Notes under the pieces: model-generated | The model's input: the letters and a program-made list of their open reading frames with translations, nothing else | Databases searched by the model: none | What the model was told of the DNA's origin: nothing | Program-made: the position numbers and the translations under genes | Assembly: GCF_007827045.1 (NCBI RefSeq) | Contig: NZ_RPFW01000007.1 | Span: 62,001-126,000 of the forward strand | Source: Trebonia kvetii | GTDB lineage: Bacteria; Actinomycetota; Actinomycetes; Streptosporangiales; Streptosporangiaceae | Length of the DNA stretch: 64,000 nt | Direction: 5' to 3' | Shown: positions 37,242 through 46,394 of the stretch, one piece after another | Numbering within the stretch: position 1 is the stretch's first letter | How the letters are laid out: each line of letters opens with the position of its first letter

Positions 37242-38021
37242 TTATTCGTCGGCGGGGGTGGAGATTAGGCTGAAGACTGCGCCCTGGTCGTCGGCGACGA
37301 CGGCCATCCGGCCGTACGGGCTGTCGCTCGCCGGGCGCACGACGCTGCCGCCGTGGGCGGTGGCGAGGTCGACGGACTTGTCGGTGTCCGCGGTGCCGAA
37401 GTACACGCCCCAGAACGCGGCGTGGCCCGCGGTCTCCTCCGGGTAGGCGCCGATGCCGCCGACGACCTGCTGGCCGTTGATGAGCAGGGTGGCGTAGCTG
37501 AAGCCCTCGGTCGACATGTCGCCGTACTCATAGCCGAATACCGCGGCGTAGAATGCCTTGGCGCCCTCGAAGTCGCGGCTCATGTGCTCGCTCCAGGTGA
37601 AGGCGCTCGGCGCGTTCGCGACCTGGACCCCGGTGTGGTTGCGCGCCTGCCATGCGCCGAAGGCGGCACCCGTCACGTCGGTGGCGACCAGCATCCGGCC
37701 CACGTCCATGACGTCCATCGGGCCCATCACCACCTTGCCGCCCGCGCCGGTGATCTTCACCGCGGTGGCGTCGACGTCGCTCGAGGCGAAGTAGGTGCTC
37801 CAGGCGCTCGGTGCGTCCGGATTGCTCATATTCGGGCCGATGCCCGCCACGTTCCTGCCCTCAAGGCGGGCCATCGAGTAGCCGCCCATTTCCGGGCCGC
37901 CCTGCTCGATGTCCCAGCCGAACAGGCTGCTGTAGAAGCCGACCGCCTTCGGGATGTCGCCGGTGCCGAGATCGACCCAGCAGGGCGTTCCATCCGGCCA
38001 AGGGGTATCACGGGTAACCAA
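37242..38021 (-). CDS. Two-domain VOC (glyoxalase/bleomycin-resistance fold) protein
   Basis: The 259-residue protein has two vicinal-oxygen-chelate halves, each beginning with a W..D or W.EH strand (PCWVDLGTGDIPKAVGFYSSLFGW; FTWSEHMSRDFEGAKAFYAAVFGY). Similar streptomycete proteins are annotated as glyoxalase- or hydroxylase-like. The TTG at 38021 is chosen because GGAGG lies 8 nt upstream; an overlapping GTG at 38030 is possible. The longer frame would cover the divergent promoter. Confidence 0.85.
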   Translation of the reverse strand: MVTRDTPWPDGTPCWVDLGTGDIPKAVGFYSSLFGWDIEQGGPEMGGYSMARLEGRNVAGIGPNMSNPDAPSAWSTYFASSDVDATAVKITGAGGKVVMGPMDVMDVGRMLVATDVTGAAFGAWQARNHTGVQVANAPSAFTWSEHMSRDFEGAKAFYAAVFGYEYGDMSTEGFSYATLLINGQQVVGGIGAYPEETAGHAAFWGVYFGTADTDKSVDLATAHGGSVVRPASDSPYGRMAVVADDQGAVFSLISTPADE

Positions 38022-38150
38022 GGCTGTCACCTCCGTGTTGTGAGCAGCACGCTCCGTTGCGGGCCACGCTACCGCAGACGGTACACCTCGGCATGCGCGA
38101 CTCTCGCGCGACATCTGCCTGTAACAGAGGGTTCCTACACTGAGCCCACT

Positions 38151-38513
38151 ATGAATGGGGCAGCAGCGATGTACAGCAAGACCCGCCTCGGCACCGACCA
38201 GATCGAGGGCGCGCTGTCGCTCACACCGCGCGCCAAGCGCATCGTCTGGCTCATCGTCGCCATCGTTGTCGCGACTTGTGCGGCGGTCGGCGCGTGGAGC
38301 GCCGTCAGCCATGATCAGTACGCCACGTCGGGCAACGGGTGCGTGAGCGTGACCGTGCCAAGCTCGACCGGCGGCGGGGTGCTGCACTACTGCGGCGATC
38401 AGGCCAAGTCGTTCTGCAGGAGCGCGTTCGCGCACGCGGACCAGGTAGCGCTCGCCGCGCAACCGCAGTGCGTGCTCGCGGGACTGACCAAGGCGAAGGT
38501 TTCCGCGGGCTGA
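38151..38513 (+). CDS. Small single-span membrane protein
   Basis: The 120-residue protein is of unknown family. One membrane helix (IVWLIVAIVVATCAAVGAWSAV) follows a basic N-terminus, and an outside domain of about 65 residues has four Cys (GCVSVTV, HYCGD, SFCRS, QCVLAG) that could form two disulphides. A second ATG at 38169 is possible. A TACACT box 9 nt before the first ATG suggests a leaderless mRNA. It is convergent with dtd, 7 bp apart. Confidence 0.65.
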   Translation: MNGAAAMYSKTRLGTDQIEGALSLTPRAKRIVWLIVAIVVATCAAVGAWSAVSHDQYATSGNGCVSVTVPSSTGGGVLHYCGDQAKSFCRSAFAHADQVALAAQPQCVLAGLTKAKVSAG

Positions 38514-38520
38514 GCCGTGC

Positions 38521-38946
38521 TTACAACTCGATGATGATCGTGACGGGGCCGTCGTTGACCAGGGCCACCTTCATGTCGGCGCCGAACTCGCCGGTCTCCA
38601 CGCGAGCGCCGAGGTTTTTCAGCTCGGTTACCACCGCCGTCACCATCGGCTCGGCGACCGGGCCGGGTGCCGCGTTGTTCCAGGTGGGTCGCCTGCCCTT
38701 GGCGGTCTCCGCGTAGAGGGTGAACTGGCTCACCACGAGCAGCGGCGCGCCGATGTCCGAGCAGGACTTCTCGCCGTCGAGTACCCGAAGGCCCCACAGC
38801 TTGGCCGCTAGCTTCTTCGCCTTGTCCGTCGTGTCGTCGTGGGTGACGCCGACGAGGACGAGAAGGCCGGGCTCTTCGATCGCTCCGATGACACGGCCGT
38901 CTACCGTGACGCTCGCCTGGGTGACCCGTTGCGCTACCGCTCGCAT
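38521..38946 (-). CDS. dtd: D-aminoacyl-tRNA deacylase
   Basis: DTD hydrolyses D-amino acids mischarged on tRNA. The 141-residue protein has the family marks MRAVAQRV at the start, the catalytic SQFTLYA and the NDGPVT motif near the end (a Gly-cisPro-like site is usual). The ATG at 38946 gives the family length and follows a TAGGCT box by 8 nt. The longer frame reads into the divergent asparaginase gene. Confidence 0.95.
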   Translation of the reverse strand: MRAVAQRVTQASVTVDGRVIGAIEEPGLLVLVGVTHDDTTDKAKKLAAKLWGLRVLDGEKSCSDIGAPLLVVSQFTLYAETAKGRRPTWNNAAPGPVAEPMVTAVVTELKNLGARVETGEFGADMKVALVNDGPVTIIIEL

Positions 38947-39096
38947 GACAGCACAGCCTAATGGCGGGTCCGCGGTGCTGTTCGCGGTGTTGTTCACGAT
39001 GCGGTTCTCGATGCGGGCGGCTTCGTATCGGCGGTTAACGGACTTGGAGGCACTTATCGCCCGATATGGGCGGCGGAACCGCATCGACCGGCCATA

Positions 39097-40095
39097 ATGT
39101 CTCGGGTGACCCCTTTGGAGCAGTTGTCGGTGAGCGACGTGGTAGCCAACCCCGTGCTCGCCGAGGTGATCCGGTCCGGGTTCGTCGAGTCCCGGCACCG
39201 CGGCAGCATCGTTGCGCTCACCCACGACGGCCTCTTCGCCTTCACCGCGGGCAGCGCCAACACGCCGGTCTATCCGCGCTCGGCCAACAAGCCGCTGCAG
39301 GCCGCAGCGATGCTCCGGGTGGGCCTGCCGCTCGAGGGGGAACTGCTCGCCCTCGCCGCAGCCAGCCATTCCGGCGAGGACTACCACGCGCGCGGCGTCA
39401 ACGACATCCTGGACACCGCCGGGCTGACCGCCGAGGACCTGCAGTGCCCGCCAGCCCTGCCGATCGACGAGGCGACAGCGCGGCGGCTGATCAGGGAGAC
39501 ACCTGACGGGGTGGCGCCGGAGTCGCGGGTGCTTTACAACTGCTCGGGCAAGCACGCGGCGATGCTCGTCACCTGCATCGTCAACGACTGGCCGACGGAA
39601 ACCTACCGGTCACCGGAGCACCCGCTGCAGGTGCATATCCGGCGGACCATCGAGGAACTGGCCCGCGAGCCGATCGCGGCGGTGGGCGTTGACGGCTGCG
39701 GCGCGCCGCTGTTCGCGCTGACGCTCGGCGGTCTCGCCCGTGCGTTCCGCGCGCTGGTGCTCGCGGAGCCCGGATCCCCTGAGCGTAAGGTCGCCGACGC
39801 GATGCGGAAGTTCCCCGAGTGGACGAGCGGGACGACGCGGGACGAGAACAAGCTGATGACCGCTATCCCCGGGCTGCTGCTCAAGGGGGGCGCGGAGGGC
39901 GTCGACGCGTTCGCGCTGCCGGACGGGACCGCGGCCGCGGTAAAGATCGACGACGGGAACGCGCGCGCCCGCACTCCGGTCTCTGTCGCGATCCTTGCCA
40001 TGCTCGGCGCCCAGCCGCCGGTCGAGCTCGCCACCGCCGAGGTGACCGGGGGCGGTCAGCAGGTCGGCGTGATCCGGGCGACGCGGCTCTCCTAG
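39097..40095 (+). CDS. Asparaginase II-family (R. etli-type) L-asparaginase-like protein
   Basis: The 332-residue protein matches the asparaginase II family (serine-type, beta-lactamase-like fold) rather than the bacterial type I/II enzymes. RSANKPLQAAAMLRVG carries the Ser-x2-Lys nucleophile pattern; NCSGKHAAMLVTC and VDGCGAPLFALTLGGLARAF are further marks. The ATG at 39097 is used. A GTG at 39106 is also possible and would lie 7 nt after a CATAAT box, hence leaderless. It is divergent to dtd. Confidence 0.88.
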   Translation: MSRVTPLEQLSVSDVVANPVLAEVIRSGFVESRHRGSIVALTHDGLFAFTAGSANTPVYPRSANKPLQAAAMLRVGLPLEGELLALAAASHSGEDYHARGVNDILDTAGLTAEDLQCPPALPIDEATARRLIRETPDGVAPESRVLYNCSGKHAAMLVTCIVNDWPTETYRSPEHPLQVHIRRTIEELAREPIAAVGVDGCGAPLFALTLGGLARAFRALVLAEPGSPERKVADAMRKFPEWTSGTTRDENKLMTAIPGLLLKGGAEGVDAFALPDGTAAAVKIDDGNARARTPVSVAILAMLGAQPPVELATAEVTGGGQQVGVIRATRLS

Positions 40096-40200
40096 CCGTC
40101 CGCCGCTGTCCGCGGCCAAGAATGTACGTTCAGGCCGGCTCTGGCCGGCGCAGCGGTACATCCGTAATCAAAAAGGCCGCCTCGCACGTTGGCACTGCGG

Positions 40201-41385
40201 CTAGCGGGCGAGGTGGGCGGCCAGGGTGAAGCGGTGCTCGGCGGCGGGCTCGCCCGCGGCGAGTCCCGCGATGATCTCGCCGAGCAGCGGCGCGAACTTC
40301 GCGCCGTGGCCCGAGCAGGGCGAGGCGATCACGAACGGGCCGCTGCCCGGCCGGTCGAGGATGAAGTCCTCGTTATCGGTCGAGGTGTAAAGGCAGGTCA
40401 CCTCGTTGACGGGCCGCGCGTCGAGGCCGGGCACCCGCCTGGCCACGAAGCCTCGCACCCGGTCGCGCGACGCGGGGTCGACGCGGAAGTCGCGGCCGGC
40501 CGCGGTGGTGATCGTGCCAGGGCTGTGCTCGCCAATCTTGATCGCGCCGGGCACCTCACCGTCCCTGCCGCCGGGCAGGCCGTAGCAGTTGTCTTCCTCG
40601 TCCTGGACGATGAAGACCGGCCACGGCTGGCCGGGCGGCTGCTCGGCTGGCCGGCCGGCCGATCGGTCTGCTGACTGGGCGGCCGATGCGTCTGCTGGCC
40701 GGAGTGGTGCGAAGTGGAAGACCTGCTGCTGCGTCACGGTCAGCGGCGGCAATTCCGCCAGGCCGCTCATCAGCGGCGCGATCCAGGCGCCGGCCGCGAT
40801 GACGGCGACCGGGGCGGTGAACGTCTCGCCGCCGGTGTGCACGATCGCGCCGTCGCCGCCTGGCTCGAGGCGGGTGACCGGGGTGTCGAAGCGGATGTCC
40901 GCGCCCTTGGCGGCGGCCACCCGCAGCATCGCCGCGATGGCGCGGTCCGGGTCGAGGACGCCGCAGTCTTCGTGGAACATCACCGGGCCGGCACCGGCGA
41001 AGTCGAACTGCGGCCAGCGGCGCGCGGCCTCTCGCGCGGGTAGCAGTTCCGCGGCCACGCCGTTTCCCGTCAGCACGGCGTGCAGGTGTTCCGGGTCTCG
41101 CTTGACGCCGAAGTCGATCCCGCCCGTCAAGGTCAGCAGATGGTCGGCAGCCTCCCACTCGAGTGCGTGCCACTGTTGTTTCGCTTCGCCGGTCAGCCGC
41201 ACGTACAGCGGGTCCGGATAGGCGCGGCGGAAGATCCGCGCGCTCCCGTGCGAACTGCCGTTCCGGTGTGCCGGGCCGAACTGCTCGAGCACCACGACGC
41301 TCGCGCCGCGTCCCGACGCGCGCCAGGCGGCCGCTGCGCCCGCCAGTCCCGCCCCGACGATGATCAGGTCCGCGCGCACCGTCAC
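40201..41385 (-). CDS. Sarcosine oxidase/N-methyltryptophan oxidase-like flavoprotein
   Basis: The 394-residue FAD enzyme has the dinucleotide motif GAGLAG at residues 11-16, SHGSARIFRRAYPD for the flavin pocket, and CLYTSTDNEDFILDRP, whose Cys is the covalent flavin attachment in monomeric sarcosine oxidase. The C-terminal SPCSGHGAKFAPLLGE is typical. The GTG at 41385 has GGAGG 7 nt upstream. A 30-residue Ala/Ser/Pro/Gln-rich insertion lies mid-protein after the FHFAPLRP strand. It should oxidise an N-methyl amino acid to give formaldehyde and peroxide. Confidence 0.9.
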   Translation of the reverse strand: MTVRADLIIVGAGLAGAAAAWRASGRGASVVVLEQFGPAHRNGSSHGSARIFRRAYPDPLYVRLTGEAKQQWHALEWEAADHLLTLTGGIDFGVKRDPEHLHAVLTGNGVAAELLPAREAARRWPQFDFAGAGPVMFHEDCGVLDPDRAIAAMLRVAAAKGADIRFDTPVTRLEPGGDGAIVHTGGETFTAPVAVIAAGAWIAPLMSGLAELPPLTVTQQQVFHFAPLRPADASAAQSADRSAGRPAEQPPGQPWPVFIVQDEEDNCYGLPGGRDGEVPGAIKIGEHSPGTITTAAGRDFRVDPASRDRVRGFVARRVPGLDARPVNEVTCLYTSTDNEDFILDRPGSGPFVIASPCSGHGAKFAPLLGEIIAGLAAGEPAAEHRFTLAAHLAR

Positions 41386-41550
41386 CCGGTGACCTCCATC
41401 CGCTGTCCGGCCTGCCATGCAGAGGCAAGACCATGATCATTATCCCGAACGGCGGCGAAACCAACTCGGCGGAATTGGCGGCGGGTTGGAGGCGTGGGGG
41501 TAGCCGACGTGAAAGGGTGGTGGAAGGGTGGAACAGGGAGGTCGTTGAGG

Positions 41551-42414
41551 ATGAAAATCGGGCTGCAGATTCCGGACTTCAGCACGCCGCGGGGGCCGGA
41601 GAGGCTGGGGAGAGAGCTGGCCAGGGTGGCGCGGACCGCCGATGAGGCCGGGTTTGAGTACATCGCGGTCATGGACCACTTCTTCCAGATCGGCGCGGTG
41701 GGGCCGGCCGAGAAGGAGATGCTCGAGGGGTACACCACGCTTGGGTACCTGGCGGCGTGCACGTCGCGGGCGGCGCTTGTCACGCTGGTCACCGGGACCA
41801 TCTACCGGGAGCCTGGCATCCTGGCCAAGATCGTGACCACCCTTGACGTGCTGTCGAACGGGCGGGCCTGGCTCGGCATCGGCGCGGCGTGGAACGAGGA
41901 GGAGTCGCGCGGCCTTGGCATCCCGTTCCCGCCGGTCGCCGAGCGGTTCGAGCGGCTTGAGGAGACGCTGCAGATCTGCCTGCAGATGTGGCACGGGGAC
42001 GAGAAGCCGTACCAGGGCAAGTACTACAACCTGGAGCGGCCGCTGAACTCGCCGCAGTCGCTGTCCCGGCCGCACCCGCCGATCATGATCGGCGGCGGCG
42101 GTGAGAAGAAGACGCTGCGCCTGGTGGCCAAGTACGCCGACGCCTGCAACCTGTTCGCCGGCCGGGACGAGGCACGCAAGCTCGACGTGCTGCGGCAGCA
42201 CTGCGAGGCGGTGGGACGCGACTACGACACCATCTACAAGACGGCCTATTACCCGTTCGACACGTCGCGCGGCACCCAGCGGATCATCGACGAACTCGGC
42301 GCGCTGGCCGGGCTCGGCTTCCACGCCGCGATCGGGGCGGTGGCGAACGTGTGGGACGTGACGCCGCTCGAGGTCATCGGGGCCGACGTCATCCCGCGGG
42401 TGGCGGACTTCTAG
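41551..42414 (+). CDS. LLM-class F420-dependent oxidoreductase
   Basis: The 287-residue luciferase-like TIM barrel has IGLQIPDF at the start, MDHFFQ, TGTIYREPGILAKIVTTLDVLSNGRAWLGIGAAWNEEE (the common F420-binding region) and PPIMIGGGGEKKTLRLVAKYAD. The ATG at 41551 has GAGG just upstream and fits the family start; a longer reading from 41494 is unlikely. It stands alone between the oxidase and a membrane protein. The substrate is unknown. Confidence 0.93.
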   Translation: MKIGLQIPDFSTPRGPERLGRELARVARTADEAGFEYIAVMDHFFQIGAVGPAEKEMLEGYTTLGYLAACTSRAALVTLVTGTIYREPGILAKIVTTLDVLSNGRAWLGIGAAWNEEESRGLGIPFPPVAERFERLEETLQICLQMWHGDEKPYQGKYYNLERPLNSPQSLSRPHPPIMIGGGGEKKTLRLVAKYADACNLFAGRDEARKLDVLRQHCEAVGRDYDTIYKTAYYPFDTSRGTQRIIDELGALAGLGFHAAIGAVANVWDVTPLEVIGADVIPRVADF

Positions 42415-42453
42415 CGGCGCTGACTTCCGCCGGCCTGGGCGAGGCGGGCGGGG

Positions 42454-43197
42454 TTAGGCGGCCAGCCGCCGGCAGGCGGACTGGAAGTCGTTCTCGGAGC
42501 CGTACCTGATCGTGGTGGTGGCCGTGCCCATGTTGGCGGTGGAGATGTCGGGGCGGATCGCCCCCGCCGGGGTGAAGGCCTCGGTCCATGAGTTGTCGGG
42601 GCTGTGCAGCTCAAGGGCGGGTCCGTGCCAGGCGCCGTGCAGGGCGACCACGATCCCGTCGCCCAGCGGGCTGCCGGTCAGGTCCACCGAGGTGGCGGCG
42701 CCGTCGGTGGACCACCAGGAGTGCACCGCGCCGCTGATGGCGAAGGTGTAGGTCTTGCCGGCCGTGCCGCACAGCTTCGCGCTGCCCGCGAGGGAGTCGC
42801 ATCCCGTGCCGCTGCAGCTCGCACGGCCGTGCTCGCCGGCGTTGAGCAGGCCGCCGCGCAGGTCGAGGTAGAGCTCGTAGTGACCGCCATTGCTCGCCGT
42901 GACGGCGCCGAAGCCCTGCCAGCTCTCGGAGGGGGTGAACCGGCCGCCGATGTGCAAGGCCCACGGGTTCGGCACGATGTAGGTCACGGCGAGCACGATG
43001 ACGATAAGCACCAGCAGCGCCAGACAGCCGAACCGGCCCCGTGGCCGGCGCAGCCGACGCATGCCAGGCAGGTTGGGTATCCGGCCGTACGGCCCGGTCA
43101 GGCCGCCGCCTGCCCCCGGTGCCCCGCGCCAGCCGCCACCAGAGCCCGCGCCGTAATCGGGAGAGGAAGGATCTGAATCCGGATCGAAGGTGCTCAC
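42454..43197 (-). CDS. Single-span membrane protein with extracytoplasmic domain
   Basis: The 247-residue protein of unknown family has a Gly/Pro-rich cytoplasmic head of about 55 residues, one membrane helix (CLALLVLIVIVLAVTYIV) and an outer domain of about 160 residues with Cys pairs (SCSGTGC, KLCGT, SACRR). The GTG at 43197 has GAAGGAGG about 6 nt upstream. The outer part resembles small secreted beta-sandwich domains by its strand pattern, but nothing more specific can be said. Confidence 0.75.
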   Translation of the reverse strand: MSTFDPDSDPSSPDYGAGSGGGWRGAPGAGGGLTGPYGRIPNLPGMRRLRRPRGRFGCLALLVLIVIVLAVTYIVPNPWALHIGGRFTPSESWQGFGAVTASNGGHYELYLDLRGGLLNAGEHGRASCSGTGCDSLAGSAKLCGTAGKTYTFAISGAVHSWWSTDGAATSVDLTGSPLGDGIVVALHGAWHGPALELHSPDNSWTEAFTPAGAIRPDISTANMGTATTTIRYGSENDFQSACRRLAA

Positions 43198-43231
43198 GCG
43201 GCCCTCCTTCAGCGCGATTGACGCGAAGATA

Positions 43232-43340
43232 TCACCGGTGAGCGGCGGTCAGGCGGGCGTAGACGACAATGTTGTCGAGGTAGCCGCCGGGGGCCGGGTC
43301 GAAGTCGCCGCCGCGGGTGATCAGAAAAGAAATGGTGGCG
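43232..43340 (-). pseudogene. C-terminal relic of a class E/F-like sortase
   Basis: A short frame reads SFLITRGGDFDPAPGGYLDN then IVVYARLTAAHR and stop. It matches the last strand region of actinobacterial sortases, where LITCGGxFDxxxGxYxDNivvfA carries the catalytic Cys. Here the Cys position is Arg and nothing of the rest of the gene is present, so it is a fragment. It lies between two intact genes on the same strand. Confidence 0.55.
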
Positions 43341-43381
43341 GGGAAAGAGGCAGCCGAACCCGTTATGGATGATTCTTGAAG

Positions 43382-44140
43382 TCAGCCGCGAGAGAGGAAT
43401 TCCTCGATGGACATGGCGAGGGCGACCGGGGTCTCGAACATCGGGTAGTGGCCGGTGCCGCGGAGCACCTCGAGCTCGGAGTTCGGGTAGACCTGCAGCC
43501 ACGCCTGCTCCATGAACTCGGCGGGCTGGGTGGGGTCGTACTCGCCGGTGATCACCTTGACCGGGACCTCGCTGCCCTTGATCCGCGCGACGAGGTCGGC
43601 GCGCGCCCAGGACTGCAGATAGATGCCGAACGCCTGGGCGTCGGAGTTGTCGAGCGAGTGCCGCACGATGCCGTCGACGAAGCCGGGGACGAGACGGCTG
43701 CCCGTCGCGTAGTTGACGATCATCGCGCGGCTTGCCGGGCTCCCCGCTGCTGAGACGAACAGTGACCACTCGGACTCGCCGAGCGGCAGGCCGCTCGCCG
43801 GGACCGGCGCCACGCCCACCAGGCGGCGCACGCGGTGCGGCGCCTGGTCGAGCACGTGCTGTATCGCCACGCCGCTCATCGAGTGGCCGACCAGGCTGAA
43901 CTTCTCCCAGCCGAGGGCATCGGCGAGTGCGAGCGCGTCGGTGGCGGCCTCGGCCATGGTGAACTCGCCTGGCTCGTCGCGGCGGGAGCCGTAGCCGCGC
44001 AGGTCGGGAAAGACGTAGGTGAACTGCGCGGTGTTCAGGTAGTCGGCGAGGTGGCCCCAGCCGAGGGCGGAGCCGAACCAGCCATGCAGCGCGATGACGT
44101 GGTGGTCGCCGGACCCGACCGTCACATAGGAGCCAGTCAT
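43382..44140 (-). CDS. Alpha/beta hydrolase
   Basis: The 252-residue hydrolase has oxyanion HGW near residue 19, nucleophile GHSMSG (Ser near 89), acid in GEYDPTQPAE and His in GTGHYPMFETP. This is the form of small C-C hydrolases or esterases. It follows hmgA by 9 bp but has its own TAAGTT box exactly 6 nt before its ATG, suggesting an internal leaderless promoter. A role in aromatic catabolism is possible from the neighbour but not shown. Confidence 0.88.
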   Translation of the reverse strand: MTGSYVTVGSGDHHVIALHGWFGSALGWGHLADYLNTAQFTYVFPDLRGYGSRRDEPGEFTMAEAATDALALADALGWEKFSLVGHSMSGVAIQHVLDQAPHRVRRLVGVAPVPASGLPLGESEWSLFVSAAGSPASRAMIVNYATGSRLVPGFVDGIVRHSLDNSDAQAFGIYLQSWARADLVARIKGSEVPVKVITGEYDPTQPAEFMEQAWLQVYPNSELEVLRGTGHYPMFETPVALAMSIEEFLSRG

Positions 44141-44149
44141 GACCGTAAC

Positions 44150-45463
44150 TTAGCGGAAATTCCGCTGCAATCCAGACCAGACGTCGTCGTAATCGCGCTG
44201 GCGGAACGGCGCGCTCATCGCCTGTGCGGTGGGCAAGATCGTCCAGCGGCTTTCGAACATGAACGCTAGGGTTCCGTCAAGTTTCTGCGGGGTCAGCTCC
44301 TGCGCCGAGGCCCGCGCGTAGGTGTCCGCGTCGGGACCGTGGCTCGCGTAGGTGTTGTGCAGCGAGCCACCGCCGGGGACGAAGCCCTCCGCCTTGGCGT
44401 CGTACTGTCCGGCGACCAGGCCCATGTACTCGGACATGATGTTGCGGTGGAACCACGGCGGGCGGAAGGTGTCCTCGCCGACGAGCCAGCGCGGCGCGAA
44501 GACCACGAAGTCCACGTTAGCGAGGCCCTGGCTGTCGCTCGGGCTGGTGAGCACGGTGAAGATCGACGGGTCCGGGTGGTCGAAGCTGATCGTGCCGATC
44601 ACCATGAAGTTCGCGCTGTCGTACTTGTACGGCACGTAGCTGCCGTGCCAGGCGACCACGTCGAGCGGCGAGTGATCGTAGTCCGCGGCCCACAGGTTGC
44701 CGCCGAACTTGTTCACCACCTGGACCTGGTGATTGCGTTCCTCGAAGGCGGCGTGCGGGCTGAGGAAGTCCCGCTCGTTGGCCAGGCCGTTGGCGCCGAT
44801 CGGTCCGCGCTCGGGCAGGGTGAACGCGGCGCCGAAGTTCTCGCACACGTAGCCGCGGGCGACCGCGTATCCGCTGTCCGCCTCGGGAAGCTCGACGCGG
44901 AACCGGATGCCGCGGGGAACGACGGCGACCTCGCCCGGGTCGACGCGCAGCGGGCCGAGTTCGGTGTGCAGGATGAGCGCGCCGAATTCCGGCACGAAGA
45001 GCAGCTCGCCGTCGGAGTCGACGAAGTACCGGTCGACCATGGACTGGTTGGCCGCGTACAGGTGGATCGCCATGCCGTCGCGCGTCTTGCTGTCGCCGTT
45101 GCCGCCGAGCGTGAACAGGCCGTCGATGAAATCTTTAGGGTTGTTTTCCGCCGGCAGCGGCAGCGGGTCCCAGCGCAGCCGGTTCGGGTCCGGTTCGAGC
45201 TCGTCGAACGGTGTCCCGCTCAGCTGCTTGTTTTCGATTCTTCTGAACGAGGGGTGCTTCGCGCTCGGCAGGATCCGGTACACCCACGTCCTGCGGTTGA
45301 CCGCACGCGGCTGGGTGAACGCGGTACCGCTGAGCTGCTCGGCGTACAGGCCGAGCGGTGCACGCTGCGGCGAGTTCCGCCCGGCGGGCAGCGCGCCTGC
45401 GACTGCCTCGGTAACGAATTCATTCCCGAATCCGCTGGAGTAGTGAAACTCGTCGTCGGCCAT
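44150..45463 (-). CDS. hmgA: Homogentisate 1,2-dioxygenase
   Basis: HmgA opens the ring of homogentisate in tyrosine and phenylalanine breakdown to give maleylacetoacetate. The 437-residue protein has SSGFGNEFVTEAVAGALP at the start, WHGSYVPYKY, and the iron site FRPPWFHRNIMSEYMGL (His and Glu) plus the later His in NTYASHGPD. The ATG at 45463 has GAGGAGG 6 nt upstream. The next pathway enzymes are not in the window. Confidence 0.96.
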   Translation of the reverse strand: MADDEFHYSSGFGNEFVTEAVAGALPAGRNSPQRAPLGLYAEQLSGTAFTQPRAVNRRTWVYRILPSAKHPSFRRIENKQLSGTPFDELEPDPNRLRWDPLPLPAENNPKDFIDGLFTLGGNGDSKTRDGMAIHLYAANQSMVDRYFVDSDGELLFVPEFGALILHTELGPLRVDPGEVAVVPRGIRFRVELPEADSGYAVARGYVCENFGAAFTLPERGPIGANGLANERDFLSPHAAFEERNHQVQVVNKFGGNLWAADYDHSPLDVVAWHGSYVPYKYDSANFMVIGTISFDHPDPSIFTVLTSPSDSQGLANVDFVVFAPRWLVGEDTFRPPWFHRNIMSEYMGLVAGQYDAKAEGFVPGGGSLHNTYASHGPDADTYARASAQELTPQKLDGTLAFMFESRWTILPTAQAMSAPFRQRDYDDVWSGLQRNFR

Positions 45464-45575
45464 CGGGCTGCCTCCTCGCTGCTTCGTCCGTCCCTTCACG
45501 ATCATGCCCCGCGCGCGGCCGCTGTTAGCCGTGACGGGCGGCATTGGCGGATTCGATGCGAATTCATCACTCAAA

Positions 45576-45597
45576 AACAGTTAACAACAGTTACTGT
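45576..45597. promoter_or_regulatory. Direct repeats AACAGTTA with ACAGTTACTGT palindrome
   Basis: In the divergent hmgA/HAD promoter, AACAGTTA occurs twice exactly 10 bp apart (45576 and 45586), the second within the perfect palindrome ACAGTTACTGT. One-turn spacing on the same helix face suggests an operator for an unlinked regulator. Confidence 0.55.
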
Positions 45598-45636
45598 AGA
45601 GATCGGCTGCTACAGGTGTTCGAGTAGGGAGGTTTG

Positions 45637-46323
45637 ATGCCCGGAACCCGTTGGCTGACCTTCGATTGCTACGGCACGATCGCGGACTGGAATTCCTGCA
45701 TGCTCGGCGCGCTGGAACCGGTCGCGGGGCCTCGGGCAGGCGCCCTGCTCGCCGCCTACCATCGGGCCGAGTCGATGCTCGAGGCCATGCCCTCGTGGCG
45801 GCCGTACCGTGAGGTGCTCAGCGAAGGGCTGGTGCTGGCCGGACGGCGGACCGGGATCTCCGTCGGCGAGGGCCACACCTCGGCCTTCGTCGCGGCGTGG
45901 CCGTCGATGCCGCTATTCGACGATGTGGCGGAGGCGCTTTCCACGCTCATTTCGTTCGGCTGGCGGCTCGCCATCCTGACCAACTGCGACGACGACCTGT
46001 TCGCCGCGACGGCTGAGAAGCTGCCCGCGCCGTTTGAGGTTGTGGTGACGGCGGAGCAGGTGCGGTCGTACAAGCCGGACCTCGGGCACTTCCGCAGGTT
46101 CGCCGAGCTGACGGGGGCGACGTCGGAGAACTGGATCCACGTGGCCAACAGCTGGGTGCACGACGTGCTGCCCGCCGCGCGAATAGGGCTGCGCTCCGTC
46201 TGGGTCGACCGCGACCACACCGGGCACCCGGCGAAGTTCGCCGAACGGCGGGTCACCTCCATGCGGCGGCTGCCCGAGACCGTGACCGACGTGAGTGCGC
46301 TGCCGGCCTGGCCGGTTCCCTGA
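45637..46323 (+). CDS. HAD-family hydrolase (haloacid dehalogenase type II-like)
   Basis: The 228-residue protein has the nucleophile motif FDCYGTIADW at residues 7-16, motif II ILTNCDD, motif III lysine in SYKPDLGHF, and motif IV as VANSWVHDVLPA. The pattern is that of 2-haloacid dehalogenases, though many such proteins are phosphatases. The ATG at 45637 follows GGGAGG by 4 nt. It is divergent from hmgA across a shared regulatory region. Confidence 0.9.
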   Translation: MPGTRWLTFDCYGTIADWNSCMLGALEPVAGPRAGALLAAYHRAESMLEAMPSWRPYREVLSEGLVLAGRRTGISVGEGHTSAFVAAWPSMPLFDDVAEALSTLISFGWRLAILTNCDDDLFAATAEKLPAPFEVVVTAEQVRSYKPDLGHFRRFAELTGATSENWIHVANSWVHDVLPAARIGLRSVWVDRDHTGHPAKFAERRVTSMRRLPETVTDVSALPAWPVP

Positions 46324-46394
46324 ACCTTCTTCCCTGACCTTCTTCCTTGACCTCTCCCGCTGGATTGTCGGCTCTGCTCGTAATAATGGGGCCC

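Noticed and set aside
43209..43769. 186-residue minus-strand frame over the sortase relic
   Set aside because: It is mostly the shadow of the hydrolase gene in another frame; only the short sortase-like tail in a different frame is meaningful.
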